Below are positions 45,991-54,423 of a DNA stretch of 64,000 bases, one piece after another (within the stretch, counting starts at the first letter, position 1; every line of letters begins with the position of its first letter). Where the stretch lies: assembly GCA_016721625.1 (NCBI GenBank), contig JADKHR010000001.1, positions 496,001 through 560,000 on the forward strand, in the 5' to 3' direction. Under the pieces are notes generated by a model, which saw only the letters and a list, made by a program, of their open reading frames with translations, searched no databases and had not been told where the DNA came from. Position numbers and translations under genes: made by a program. This DNA comes from Elusimicrobiota bacterium (GTDB lineage Bacteria; Elusimicrobiota; Elusimicrobia; FEN-1173).

Positions 45991-47454
45991 CTATTTGTGG
46001 GCCGCCGCCAGTCCGGCCAATACTCGGCCGGCCTTTTCGAGCGCCTTCATTTTGGCGGGGTCCTGGCTTTCCAGGTAGACCCGCACCACGGGCTCCGTGC
46101 CCGAAAGTCGAACGCCGATCCAACTGCCGTCGGTTAAAATAAATTTATGCCCGTCGGTTTCCACGATTCGGCGCACGGGGAATTCATTCAACCGGGTGGG
46201 CGGTTTGTGGGTGAGCTTCTCCCTTAATTCATTCATTTTATCCGCCGTGAGGTGATAATTGAGGCGGGCGGTATAAAAGGAGCCCACCTCTTTTTGAAGA
46301 AGTTCGATGGATTTCCGAAGCGGCCGCTTGGTGACCGCCACGATTTCGGCCGCCAAAAGGCAAGCCAAGATCCCGTCTTTTTCCGGCACGTGCCCCCGGA
46401 TGGAAAGCCCGCCGGATTCCTCGCCGCCGAGAACAAAATGCCCCCCGCGCGAAGGATAGACCGAATTTTCGTGAACCATCACGTCCCCGATGTATTTGAA
46501 GCCGACGGCCGTCTCCCGCACCGTGAGATCGTATTTTTTGGCCACCGCGTCGAGGAAGTGAGACGTCATCACGCTCCGCGCCACGACACCTTTCCAACCC
46601 CGGGTTTTGACGATATGATCCAACAGAAGAGGAAGGAATTCGTTGGGACTGAGCAAGCTCCCGTCCACGTCCATGACCCCGAAACGGTCGGCGTCCCCGT
46701 CGGTGGCCAGGCCCAGGTGCGCCTTTTTTTGGAGCATGACGCTTTTAAGTTCTTTTAAAATTTCAGGGTCGGGCGACGGGCTGTGACCGCCGAACAAAAC
46801 GTCCCGGTGGGTATGGAGCGCGGTCACTTCCACCCCGGCGCTACGAAGGAATTCGTCCAGGTAACCGCGGCCGGCGCCCCACAGGGAATCCACCACCACG
46901 CGGATTTTCCCTTTTTTCAAGAGAGATTTGTCCACCAGCGTTTCGAGGTGTTTCACGTAGGCGGGCATGGGATCGTGCGGAACGATGAGGCGTTTTTTCA
47001 GGCCCACGGCTTCCCGGCCGGTCTTCGGGGTAGACTCCCCCAGCAGGTAGGGTTCGCACCCCGCTTCGATCCGCTGGGTGGTGGCCGGCAGGGCGGGACC
47101 GCCCCAAGAAGAGTTGAATTTCAGGCCCGAGTAGGTGGGCGGGTTGTGACTGGCGGTGATGTTGATGCCGCCGGCCGCCTTTTTGTGCAAGACCTCGAAG
47201 GCGATCACGGGCGTCGGGGTGTCCCGCACGCACAGGAGTGTTTCCATCCCGTTGGCGGCCAAGACCCCCGCGGCCGTGCGGGCAAATTCTTCCGATAGGA
47301 ACCGCGTGTCGTAGCCCACGATCACGGGTTTGTTGTGAAGTTTTTCTTCCCGCAGGTAATCCGCGATGGCCTGAACCGCGACGCGCAGACGAGGGAACGT
47401 GAATTCGTCGGCGAGGATGCCCCGCCAACCGGACGTGCCGAATTTAATGCTCAT
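45991..47454 (-). CDS. Phosphoglucomutase/phosphomannomutase family protein
   Basis: 487 residues of the alpha-D-phosphohexomutase family: FGTSGWRGI start, phosphoserine loop ITASHNPP, metal loop TDGDADRFG, sugar loop GGEESGGLS and phosphate-binding RLSGTEPVVRVYLE. All four active-site loops are intact. It interconverts hexose-1- and -6-phosphates; substrate preference is unclear, but linkage to glgA, galT and rfbA points to glucose phosphates. Lies 27 bases upstream of eno. Confidence 0.93.
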   Translation of the reverse strand: MSIKFGTSGWRGILADEFTFPRLRVAVQAIADYLREEKLHNKPVIVGYDTRFLSEEFARTAAGVLAANGMETLLCVRDTPTPVIAFEVLHKKAAGGINITASHNPPTYSGLKFNSSWGGPALPATTQRIEAGCEPYLLGESTPKTGREAVGLKKRLIVPHDPMPAYVKHLETLVDKSLLKKGKIRVVVDSLWGAGRGYLDEFLRSAGVEVTALHTHRDVLFGGHSPSPDPEILKELKSVMLQKKAHLGLATDGDADRFGVMDVDGSLLSPNEFLPLLLDHIVKTRGWKGVVARSVMTSHFLDAVAKKYDLTVRETAVGFKYIGDVMVHENSVYPSRGGHFVLGGEESGGLSIRGHVPEKDGILACLLAAEIVAVTKRPLRKSIELLQKEVGSFYTARLNYHLTADKMNELREKLTHKPPTRLNEFPVRRIVETDGHKFILTDGSWIGVRLSGTEPVVRVYLESQDPAKMKALEKAGRVLAGLAAAHK

Positions 47455-47505
47455 GGAGGTGAACGCCTTTATTTATTAAGGGAAATAGTGAGGTACGGGG
47501 GCATG

Positions 47506-48543
47506 TTAGCACAGCGACGCCGGGCTGTCAACGTCGCTATAAAGGGTCGCCGCGGGGCCCGGATGGAGCTCGAATTCAGACAGAAAATCGAGAAAATCCC
47601 CCAGACGCTCCATCCGGTTGGCGCGATCCCGAAAGACGGAGGCCCGGTGGAGGCCCCGAACGTAAGAAGGGATGTATTTCCGAAGGCGCCGCATCCCCAG
47701 GCTCTCTCCGTAAAACTCCACGATCATTCGGGCGTGTTCGCGCAGGAGGGCGAAACGTTCGCGGAGGGCCACTCCCGTCGTCGGCCGGTCCGCATGGGCG
47801 CCCTGGAATTCCAGAAAGAGGAAGGGGTTTCCGATGGCGGCTTGGCCCACCAAGACCCCGGCGACGCCGGCGGTGTCCATCATGGTCCGAGCGTCCGAAT
47901 AAACGGTTACCCCGCCGTTTCCGAACACCGGGATCGAAACCGCCCGAACCACATCGGCGAGCCCGGCGAGGTCGGGAGGGCCCCCGTGTCGGTCCTCCTG
48001 GGCGCGGGCATGGACGGAGACGGCCGAGGCCCCTTGGTCTTCGGCGATCCGAGCAAAGCGCACCGCGCGGTTTTCCCCCCGTTTAAAGCCCAACCGCATC
48101 TTCACCGTCACCGGCACCCGAACCCCGCGGACCATGGCGGACACGCAACGGGCGAAAAGGTCTTCTTCCCTCATGAGGGAAATTCCCCCGCCGCTTCGCG
48201 TGATCTTGGGAACGGGGCACCCGCAGTTCAAGTCGACGACGGAAGCCCCCGCGGACTCGGCGGCCTGGGCGGCCTCGGCCAATCGGTCGGGGTCGTTTCC
48301 AAACACCTGCATGCTCACGGGATGTTCGTCCGGGTAGGTGGCCAACATGCGGCGGGAGCGCTCGTCTTCGAAGTGGAGGGCGTTGGCGGAAACCATTTCC
48401 GCGCACACCATGGCCGCCCCTCCCCGACGACACAAGCGACGGTAGGGTGGATCGCCGATCCCCGCCATGGGGGCCAGGATGAACGGATTGTCCAACTGGA
48501 GCGGTCCGATGGAAGGGTTCATCCTTCCCTCCGGGTTCGTCAT
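47506..48543 (-). CDS. dusB: tRNA-dihydrouridine synthase
   Basis: 345-residue FMN enzyme with LAPMAGIGDPPYRRLCRRGG, MQVFGNDPDRLAEAA, catalytic Cys in DLNCGCPVPKI, VPVTVKMRLGF, VSVHARAQED and VFGNGGV. Reduces specific uridines of tRNA to dihydrouridine. The typical YxGxADW loop is changed (QEDRHGGPPDL). ATG overlaps the tsaD stop by four bases, so coupled. Confidence 0.95.
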   Translation of the reverse strand: MTNPEGRMNPSIGPLQLDNPFILAPMAGIGDPPYRRLCRRGGAAMVCAEMVSANALHFEDERSRRMLATYPDEHPVSMQVFGNDPDRLAEAAQAAESAGASVVDLNCGCPVPKITRSGGGISLMREEDLFARCVSAMVRGVRVPVTVKMRLGFKRGENRAVRFARIAEDQGASAVSVHARAQEDRHGGPPDLAGLADVVRAVSIPVFGNGGVTVYSDARTMMDTAGVAGVLVGQAAIGNPFLFLEFQGAHADRPTTGVALRERFALLREHARMIVEFYGESLGMRRLRKYIPSYVRGLHRASVFRDRANRMERLGDFLDFLSEFELHPGPAATLYSDVDSPASLC

Positions 48544-49589
48544 CCCCAGCTTTCGACGGCCAGGGTGGAATCGACGGAAAGGGGCTCGGGTTGAAATTGG
48601 TGTTTGGGCCCGCGGTGATACTTGTAGTAACCGGCGACCGCGATCATCACCCCGTTGTCCGTGCAGAGAAGCGGCGAGGCCATGTGAAGTTTGTATTTTT
48701 TTTGGTGGTCAGCGAAGCCCGCTCTCAAGGCGCTGTTGGCCGCGACGCCGCCGCATACCGCGATATGCCTCAGGCCCAATTTTTCGGCCGCGGCCACCGC
48801 CTTCTTCACCAACACCTCCACCACGGCCGCTTGAAAGCTGGCGCAGACATCGGCGATTTTTTTCTTGGACGCGAGGATTTCCGGATGGTCCCGCAGGTAA
48901 TAGACGACGGAGGTTTTGAGCCCCGAGAAAGAAAAGTCGAACCCCTCGGACAGAAGCGGCCGCGGGAAGGCCACCGCTTTCCGGTTCCCCCGATGGGCGG
49001 CGCGGTCGATCGCGGGTCCTCCGGGATAACCGAGTCCCAGGACTCGGGAGACTTTATCGAACGCTTCCCCGGCGGCGTCATCCCGCGTGCGCCCAAGGAC
49101 ATGGTATTTCCCGTAGTCCTGAACATGGATCAATTCCGTGTGTCCGCCCGAAACGACAAGAGCCAGATAGGGGGGTTCCAGGTCCGGGTGGCCCGGCAAA
49201 ATGGAAAGAAGATGCCCCTCCAGGTGATTCACCCCGATGATGGGTTTTTTGTAGACCCAGGCCAACATCTCGGCGACCACTTTGCCGACCAGGAGGGACC
49301 CGATCAGGCCGGGCCCCACCGTGACGGCCACGACGTCCACGGGAAGCGTTCTGGGAAACGGGACCACCCCCCGGGGGGTCTGGCCCTTGAGCGCCGCCTC
49401 CACCACGGCCTGGACGTTTTCGACATGGGCGCGGCTCGCCAGTTCCGGGACCACCCCTCCGTAGGGTTGGTGGAGGGGAACCTGGCTGGAAACGACGTTC
49501 GAGAGAATGTGTCGGCCGTTTTCAACGACGGCCGCGGCCGTTTCGTCGCAGGACGTTTCAATGCCGAGAACCCGAATGGTTTTACTCAT
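48540..49589 (-). CDS. tsaD: tRNA N6-adenosine threonylcarbamoyltransferase
   Basis: 349 residues. GIETSCDETAAAVVENG start, metal motif GVNHLEGHLLS (HxExH), LVVSGGHTELIHV, DDAAGEAFDKVSRVLGLGYPGGP, CGGVAANSALRAGF and the closing CTDNGVMIAVAG. Transfers threonylcarbamoyl to A37 of ANN-decoding tRNAs. I use ATG 49589; a TTG two codons earlier is possible. Confidence 0.98.
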   Translation of the reverse strand: MSKTIRVLGIETSCDETAAAVVENGRHILSNVVSSQVPLHQPYGGVVPELASRAHVENVQAVVEAALKGQTPRGVVPFPRTLPVDVVAVTVGPGLIGSLLVGKVVAEMLAWVYKKPIIGVNHLEGHLLSILPGHPDLEPPYLALVVSGGHTELIHVQDYGKYHVLGRTRDDAAGEAFDKVSRVLGLGYPGGPAIDRAAHRGNRKAVAFPRPLLSEGFDFSFSGLKTSVVYYLRDHPEILASKKKIADVCASFQAAVVEVLVKKAVAAAEKLGLRHIAVCGGVAANSALRAGFADHQKKYKLHMASPLLCTDNGVMIAVAGYYKYHRGPKHQFQPEPLSVDSTLAVESWG

Positions 49590-49619
49590 GGACAAGCGCC
49601 GCCTTTAGAATTTCGCGTT

Positions 49620-50126
49620 TCATCGGTCGTGGATCACAAGCCGTTGGAACACATGATCCCGGTCTCCCACGTCCAGGGTCCACCGCCCCCCTTCCGTTTC
49701 ATCCCGCATCAAAGCCAAGCCGCTCTGGGAAAGAAAACCCAGCAACCGCTTCAGAAAGGGACCCGACCGAAAACCGGCCGGCCGCGCGATCTCGAGCGTC
49801 GATTCCAGCCAGGAGCTTCCCTCCGCGTGCCGCTCCTCGTTGTAACTTTTCAAAATATCTTTTTCGCGGAGACCGGATTCGGACAGAAACTGACGAACCC
49901 CCGCTTGGGCCCCCGCGCTCCGCCGCCCCAGATCCGTGATGGCGGGCGAAATTTTAACGGGGGCCGCGCCCGACTGACCCGAGCCCCGTAACTGGAGAAA
50001 CCATCTCCCCCATTCCGCCCGGGTCCGCCAAACCATAAAACCGCCCGCGCACAGGACCAGGATGAGGAAGAGGTCCCAGAGAATTCCACCGAAAAGGCGG
50101 CGGCGGGTGTGGACGGCGGCGAACAC
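49620..50126 (-). CDS. Hypothetical protein with one N-terminal membrane helix
   Basis: 168 residues. Basic start, membrane helix LWDLFLILVLCAGGFMVW, then a mostly polar extracytoplasmic domain with FLSESGLREKDILKSYNEER. Not recognised. Sits four bases after ctpA and 30 before tsaD, so it is probably transcribed with both; a periplasmic or envelope role is a guess from the neighbours. Confidence 0.6.
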   Translation of the reverse strand: MFAAVHTRRRLFGGILWDLFLILVLCAGGFMVWRTRAEWGRWFLQLRGSGQSGAAPVKISPAITDLGRRSAGAQAGVRQFLSESGLREKDILKSYNEERHAEGSSWLESTLEIARPAGFRSGPFLKRLLGFLSQSGLALMRDETEGGRWTLDVGDRDHVFQRLVIHDR

Positions 50127-50130
50127 GCCG

Positions 50131-51387
50131 TTACCTCTTCATCTGATGAAAGACCGCTTCGGCTTTCAAAATCTGGGTGGCCCGTTCCAACACCTCGTCT
50201 TTCACCCGGTCTTGTTCTTTCACCGTGGATTGGGGCGATTTGTCTTTGGCATAAATCTCGTCCCCTTGGGCGTAGAGTTTCGATTCGACCTCGCGGGAAA
50301 CCGCGATGACGATGTCGGGGGTGATCCCGCCCTTTTTCGTTTTCTCGTCGCGGTGGATCGAACGGCCGCTGGGCGTGTAATATTTGGCCACGGTGAGGCG
50401 GAGGGCCGACCCGTCCGCCAGAGGGATCACCGATTGGACGCTTCCTTTCCCGAAGGTCTCCGACCCGATGATCACCGCCCGTTTATGGTCTTGGAGCGCT
50501 CCGGTGACGATTTCGGAGGCCGAGGCGGATCCGCCGTTCACGAGAATGGCCATCGGAAGATCTTCGTAGGGGGCGTGGCTGTCGGCGAAGAAATCCTGTC
50601 GGGGAGAGGCCCGCCCCTGGGTGAACACCACGATTTTGGAATCGCCCAGAAAGAGCTTCGTCACATCCACCGCCGCGTTCAGGAGCCCGCCCGGATCGTT
50701 CCGCAGGTCGAAAACCAGAGACGTCATCCCCTTGCCCTTCAGATCCTTCAGCGCCGCGCGCAGATCCGAATCGCTGGTCTCAATAAACTCGGCCAGCCGC
50801 ACGTATCCGATATTTCCCTCGAGAAGGACGGATTTGACGCTTTGAATTTTAATCACCTCCCGAGTGATGGTGAAATCCCGGGGTTCCTTTTCGCCTTCGC
50901 GCAGAATGCTGATGTTGACCTTGGTGCCCGGCTTTCCCCTCAAACGTTTGACCGCGTCCTCCACCTCCAGGCCTTGGGTGACTTCCCCTTCGATCTTGAC
51001 GATTTTGTCGCCCGGCAGGATCCCGAGGCGATAGGCCGGCGTGTCCGGCATGGGCGTGATGACGGTCAACCAACCGTCCCGCACGGCGATCCGGATGCCG
51101 AGCCCGCCGAATTGCCCCTGGGTCTCGGTCTTCATCTCTTTGTGCGCGTCGGGCTCCATAAACTGGCTGAAGGGGTCCAGGGTCCGCACCATGCCGGCCG
51201 CCGCCCCGTAGACCAAGGACTTTTTGTCCACATCGATGACATACTGTTCGCGGATGTGTTGGAGAACATCCACCACTAATTTAATTTCAGCGTAACCTTC
51301 GTCGACGGCGGAACGGACCGGAGGAAGGAGGAACGTTCCCCCCATGACCGCCGCCGTTAAGGCCAACAAAACGGGTTTTTTTTTCAT
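50131..51387 (-). CDS. ctpA: Carboxy-terminal processing protease (S41)
   Basis: 418 residues. Signal/anchor sequence (VLLALTAAVMGGTFLLPP), PDZ domain (about 90-165: FGGLGIRIAVRDG, GILPGDKIVKIEG), then the S41 core with Ser289 in NGGSASASEI and Lys314 in TFGKGSVQ, the catalytic dyad. AAGGAG lies nine bases before the ATG. Periplasmic protease acting on C-termini, often controlling peptidoglycan hydrolases, consistent with the envC-like gene directly upstream. Confidence 0.96.
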   Translation of the reverse strand: MKKKPVLLALTAAVMGGTFLLPPVRSAVDEGYAEIKLVVDVLQHIREQYVIDVDKKSLVYGAAAGMVRTLDPFSQFMEPDAHKEMKTETQGQFGGLGIRIAVRDGWLTVITPMPDTPAYRLGILPGDKIVKIEGEVTQGLEVEDAVKRLRGKPGTKVNISILREGEKEPRDFTITREVIKIQSVKSVLLEGNIGYVRLAEFIETSDSDLRAALKDLKGKGMTSLVFDLRNDPGGLLNAAVDVTKLFLGDSKIVVFTQGRASPRQDFFADSHAPYEDLPMAILVNGGSASASEIVTGALQDHKRAVIIGSETFGKGSVQSVIPLADGSALRLTVAKYYTPSGRSIHRDEKTKKGGITPDIVIAVSREVESKLYAQGDEIYAKDKSPQSTVKEQDRVKDEVLERATQILKAEAVFHQMKR

Positions 51388-51426
51388 GGTTCGTATCTCC
51401 TTGGGCGCCTCGTTCAGCGCGAAAAG

Positions 51427-52581
51427 CTAGTGAAGCCACACGTCCGGGTCGACCGGTTCGCCGTCGACCCGAAGCTCAAAGTAAACCAGCGGACGGCCTT
51501 GGTCGTCCCGGCCCGGCTCGCCCACCGGTTCCCCGCCGAGAAGCTGTTGGCCGCGGACCACTTTCAGTGACCCCAGCTGGGCGTAAATGGTGTGCAGATG
51601 ATCCGGGTGGCTGACAAGGGCCATCAACCCATAGTTCATGAACGGCCCTGCGAAAAGGACCTCTCCCCCCGCCACCGCCTGGACCGAAACCCCCGCCGCG
51701 GGCCGAATTTTGATCCCGTTCGAAATCGTCAGGGCGTCCAATTCCGAATTCTTCGTCCGACCGAACTTTTCCACCACGGCCCCCGCGATGGGCCAGGGAA
51801 TTTTTCCGCGCCACTTTTGCGCCGCGGCGAGGGAGACGGAGGACGGTCCCTGAACAACCGGCTTTTTGGCCGCGCGGACCCGGGCAAGGCGTTCTTTCTC
51901 GATCAGCCCTTCGATTAATTTTTCGAACCGCCGGGCGGAGGCGTTCAATTGCGTGATCTGGCGAGCGAGCAGAGCCTGCCGTCCTTCCGTCGTTTGTTGG
52001 AGATCCCGCATGCGCTCCCGCGCGGATTCCATGCGGCGCTCTTCCCGCTCTTTGTTTTCTTTTAACCGCCGAAGATCGTTTTCCGCCTCGGCCAAATCGT
52101 CCCGCAGAAGCTCCACGCTCCGGTGGTTCTCCAGCGCAAAGGAAAGACCCGTGACCCGCTCCGAAAGAAAAGCTTCCTCATACCCCAAGAGGGCGAAGGA
52201 CCCTTCCGCCGCCACGGACCAACGCGAATAAAAATCCCGCAAAGCGGCGTTCAAGCGGTCCTCCCACTGATCGAGGCTTTGGCGGGAAGCCAACAACCGG
52301 GATTCCGCTTGGGCCCGCGTCTTCTCGGCCTCCGTGAGGCGGCGGTCGGTGATCTGAAGCGCTTGGCGAGCGCCTTCCAGCTCATCCGAAATCCGGTTCA
52401 CTTCCTGACGGATCTCCCTGGCCCGACGATCCGCGCGTTCCTTTTCGCGCCGCTTATCGTCTAATTCGGTCTGGATTTTCTTGAGGCTTTCCCGTTGGCC
52501 CTCCACCGCGTCCGTCTCCGGCCGAACCAACGCCGCTCCGGTCAGGAGAAAAAGAACCATCGCCCCGCCGATTCTCCTCAC
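51427..52581 (-). CDS. EnvC-like murein hydrolase activator, M23 domain
   Basis: 384 residues from a GTG that overlaps the ftsX stop. Signal peptide (AMVLFLLTGAALV), long coiled coil (about residues 25-250; RESLKKIQTELDDKRREK), then a LytM/M23 fold with PAAGVSVQAVAGGEVLFAG and HLHTIYAQLGSLKV. The HxxxD zinc motif is missing (ISNGIKIRP), so it should be catalytically inactive, as in EnvC, and act by activating amidases at the septum. Coupled to FtsX, its known membrane partner. Confidence 0.9.
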   Translation of the reverse strand: MRRIGGAMVLFLLTGAALVRPETDAVEGQRESLKKIQTELDDKRREKERADRRAREIRQEVNRISDELEGARQALQITDRRLTEAEKTRAQAESRLLASRQSLDQWEDRLNAALRDFYSRWSVAAEGSFALLGYEEAFLSERVTGLSFALENHRSVELLRDDLAEAENDLRRLKENKEREERRMESARERMRDLQQTTEGRQALLARQITQLNASARRFEKLIEGLIEKERLARVRAAKKPVVQGPSSVSLAAAQKWRGKIPWPIAGAVVEKFGRTKNSELDALTISNGIKIRPAAGVSVQAVAGGEVLFAGPFMNYGLMALVSHPDHLHTIYAQLGSLKVVRGQQLLGGEPVGEPGRDDQGRPLVYFELRVDGEPVDPDVWLH

Positions 52582-53387
52582 CGCCGTTCGACGCACCGGC
52601 CCAGGCCCGCCAAAAAACCGACCAGCGTTCCGGCCAGAACCCCCGCCGGTTCCCAGGCCCCCGTCCACGCGAAAACGACTCCGGCCCCCGACACACCCCC
52701 GACGGCCCCCGCGATCAAACCGACCAGGGAGGGACCCCAACTCGCGGCCATGAGACTCCAAAAGAGAAGATGGGCCGACCAAAACACCGCCGCGGCCGCC
52801 CCCGCCCACAGGAGAGAGGACAAAACAACGTCCCACTGACCTCCAAGGCGGGAGAGGAGCGCCAAACGTTCCAGTCGAGAACGATCATAGCCCACGCCGC
52901 TGACCCCATCCAGCGTTCCCCACTTTTCCGCGGCCGGACCGATGAGGTCGGGCCGTAGGAAGGCGGGTCTCCAACTGACTTCGAAGGATTCCGGCAAGGG
53001 ATTGCGCGCCGCGAGCTTCAGCCCTTCGGCCAGCGCCGGGTTGTCCTGAGCGCGCCCGAGGGCTTCCTCTTTTGTCACCAACCGCGCCCCGAGGACTCCC
53101 GGCGTGACCAACAGTCGTTCTTCCACAAAAGAACGATCAGCGTGGTCGCCTAAAAACACGACGAAACGAAACGACCGACTTTCCCGCTCCACAAACCCGC
53201 CCACCATCCCCCGCGCATTTTTGGCGAGGGAGGCGGCGAAGCCTCCCGCCGCGGCCAAACCGAGAATCGCCGAAAAAAAAGCGACGTCCCACGTTCGGCT
53301 CAGCCCCCGAGAGGCGCGGTGAGACGGACGAGGACCGAAAGATTTCAGCCAGCCTGTGGAGGCGACGTTGGGCGACGGGATTCCCAT
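52578..53387 (-). CDS. ftsX: FtsX-like cell division permease
   Basis: 269 residues: N-terminal membrane helix (WDVAFFSAILGLAAAGGFAAS), extracytoplasmic domain with RFVVFLGDHADRSFVEERL (FtsX ECD pattern) and three further helices. Divergent and somewhat short; SLLW replaces the typical core motifs. FtsX couples the ATPase FtsE to EnvC/PcsB-type activators; its overlap with the envC-like gene supports the call, but no ftsE is in the window. Confidence 0.75.
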   Translation of the reverse strand: MGIPSPNVASTGWLKSFGPRPSHRASRGLSRTWDVAFFSAILGLAAAGGFAASLAKNARGMVGGFVERESRSFRFVVFLGDHADRSFVEERLLVTPGVLGARLVTKEEALGRAQDNPALAEGLKLAARNPLPESFEVSWRPAFLRPDLIGPAAEKWGTLDGVSGVGYDRSRLERLALLSRLGGQWDVVLSSLLWAGAAAAVFWSAHLLFWSLMAASWGPSLVGLIAGAVGGVSGAGVVFAWTGAWEPAGVLAGTLVGFLAGLGRCVERR

Positions 53388-53400
53388 TTCCGTCCCAATT

Positions 53401-54423
53401 TTACAATTTTTTAAGCGCCGTGTCGGCGAGGGATCTCCCGAGGGCCTCCAGGGCTTCCTTGGCGCGAGCGGGGCGGTCCCCGGGATCCACGGGACCCGCC
53501 AGGAACGCGCGGATCAACATCTCCCGCCACGCCTCGAAGCCGGCGACGGAGGGTGGTATAACCGGAACGCCCAACTCCCGCGCCAGATCGCCGACCTTGC
53601 CATAAACCTCGACGGCCAGCGCCGGGCGGTGCGCTAAAACCGCCGCCAGCAGACCGTGGTAGCGCAGGCTCACCACCAGGTCGTAGCGCGTGATCCGATC
53701 GAACAGATCGTCCGGATCCGCCCATGTTTCGAGCCGATGAGGAAAGGGGAACCGCGCTCGCGCGCGCGCCAGAGAGGGCCCGTCTTCCGTCGGATGGAGC
53801 GGGAGAAAACCGTGTTCCCAGTTCGCCCCGGCGGAAAGGGAGCGAACCCCTTCGATCCAGGACGCGGATTCGGGACCGCCGGAGGAAAAACGCGGAATCC
53901 ACAAAATGCGGCGAAGGGTGGTCGGCGGCGGCGCCGCGGGCGCGGGCCAGGCCCAAACGATGTCGGGCATAAGATCCGCCCCGACCCCGCGACCCGCCAA
54001 AAAAACCCGGGACCTTTCGTCCCGAACCCAAAGACGCCGGGCCCCGCGCAAAACGGAGGCGGTGAGAGAACGGAACGTCAAGGGAAGGTGAGGGTCGAGC
54101 CCCAAGCTGAAACCGAACACGGGGCGCCGAAACCACCGGGCCAGGAGGGGCAGGGACAAATAATAAAAGAGACTTCGAACGCTGGTCCGGGTTTGAAAAA
54201 GTTCGCCTCCACCCAACAGGAGCGCCCGGGAATGTCGAAGGGCGCGGAACACGCTCGGGAGATGGAATCGCGGCACGGCGTTCGGTCCCCTGGGCGCCGG
54301 CCCGGACAGGAAGGGCGCGAGGCCGAACCGACGACGGAGCAGGTCCAGAATCATCTCGTCCCCGGCGTTGCCGTGCCCAAAATAACCGGCCAGCAAAATC
54401 GGTTCTAGGGGAGCCGTTGCCAC
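53401..54423 (-). CDS. csaB: Polysaccharide pyruvyl transferase CsaB
   Basis: 340 residues from GTG 54423, inside the end of the DUF5693 gene. LAGYFGHGNAGDEMIL is the CsaB hallmark, followed by LLLGGGELFQ, FGFSLGLDPHLP, RDERSRVFL and SLRYHGLLAAVLAHRPALAV. Adds pyruvate ketals to cell-wall polysaccharide to anchor S-layer proteins. With DUF5693, its usual neighbour, it suggests an S-layer or similar surface polymer. Confidence 0.92.
   Translation of the reverse strand: MATAPLEPILLAGYFGHGNAGDEMILDLLRRRFGLAPFLSGPAPRGPNAVPRFHLPSVFRALRHSRALLLGGGELFQTRTSVRSLFYYLSLPLLARWFRRPVFGFSLGLDPHLPLTFRSLTASVLRGARRLWVRDERSRVFLAGRGVGADLMPDIVWAWPAPAAPPPTTLRRILWIPRFSSGGPESASWIEGVRSLSAGANWEHGFLPLHPTEDGPSLARARARFPFPHRLETWADPDDLFDRITRYDLVVSLRYHGLLAAVLAHRPALAVEVYGKVGDLARELGVPVIPPSVAGFEAWREMLIRAFLAGPVDPGDRPARAKEALEALGRSLADTALKKL

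Noticed and set aside
48591..49991. A 466-codon plus-strand frame
   Set aside because: Antisense to tsaD and its neighbour, which have clear motifs and ribosome sites; no start signal or domain.
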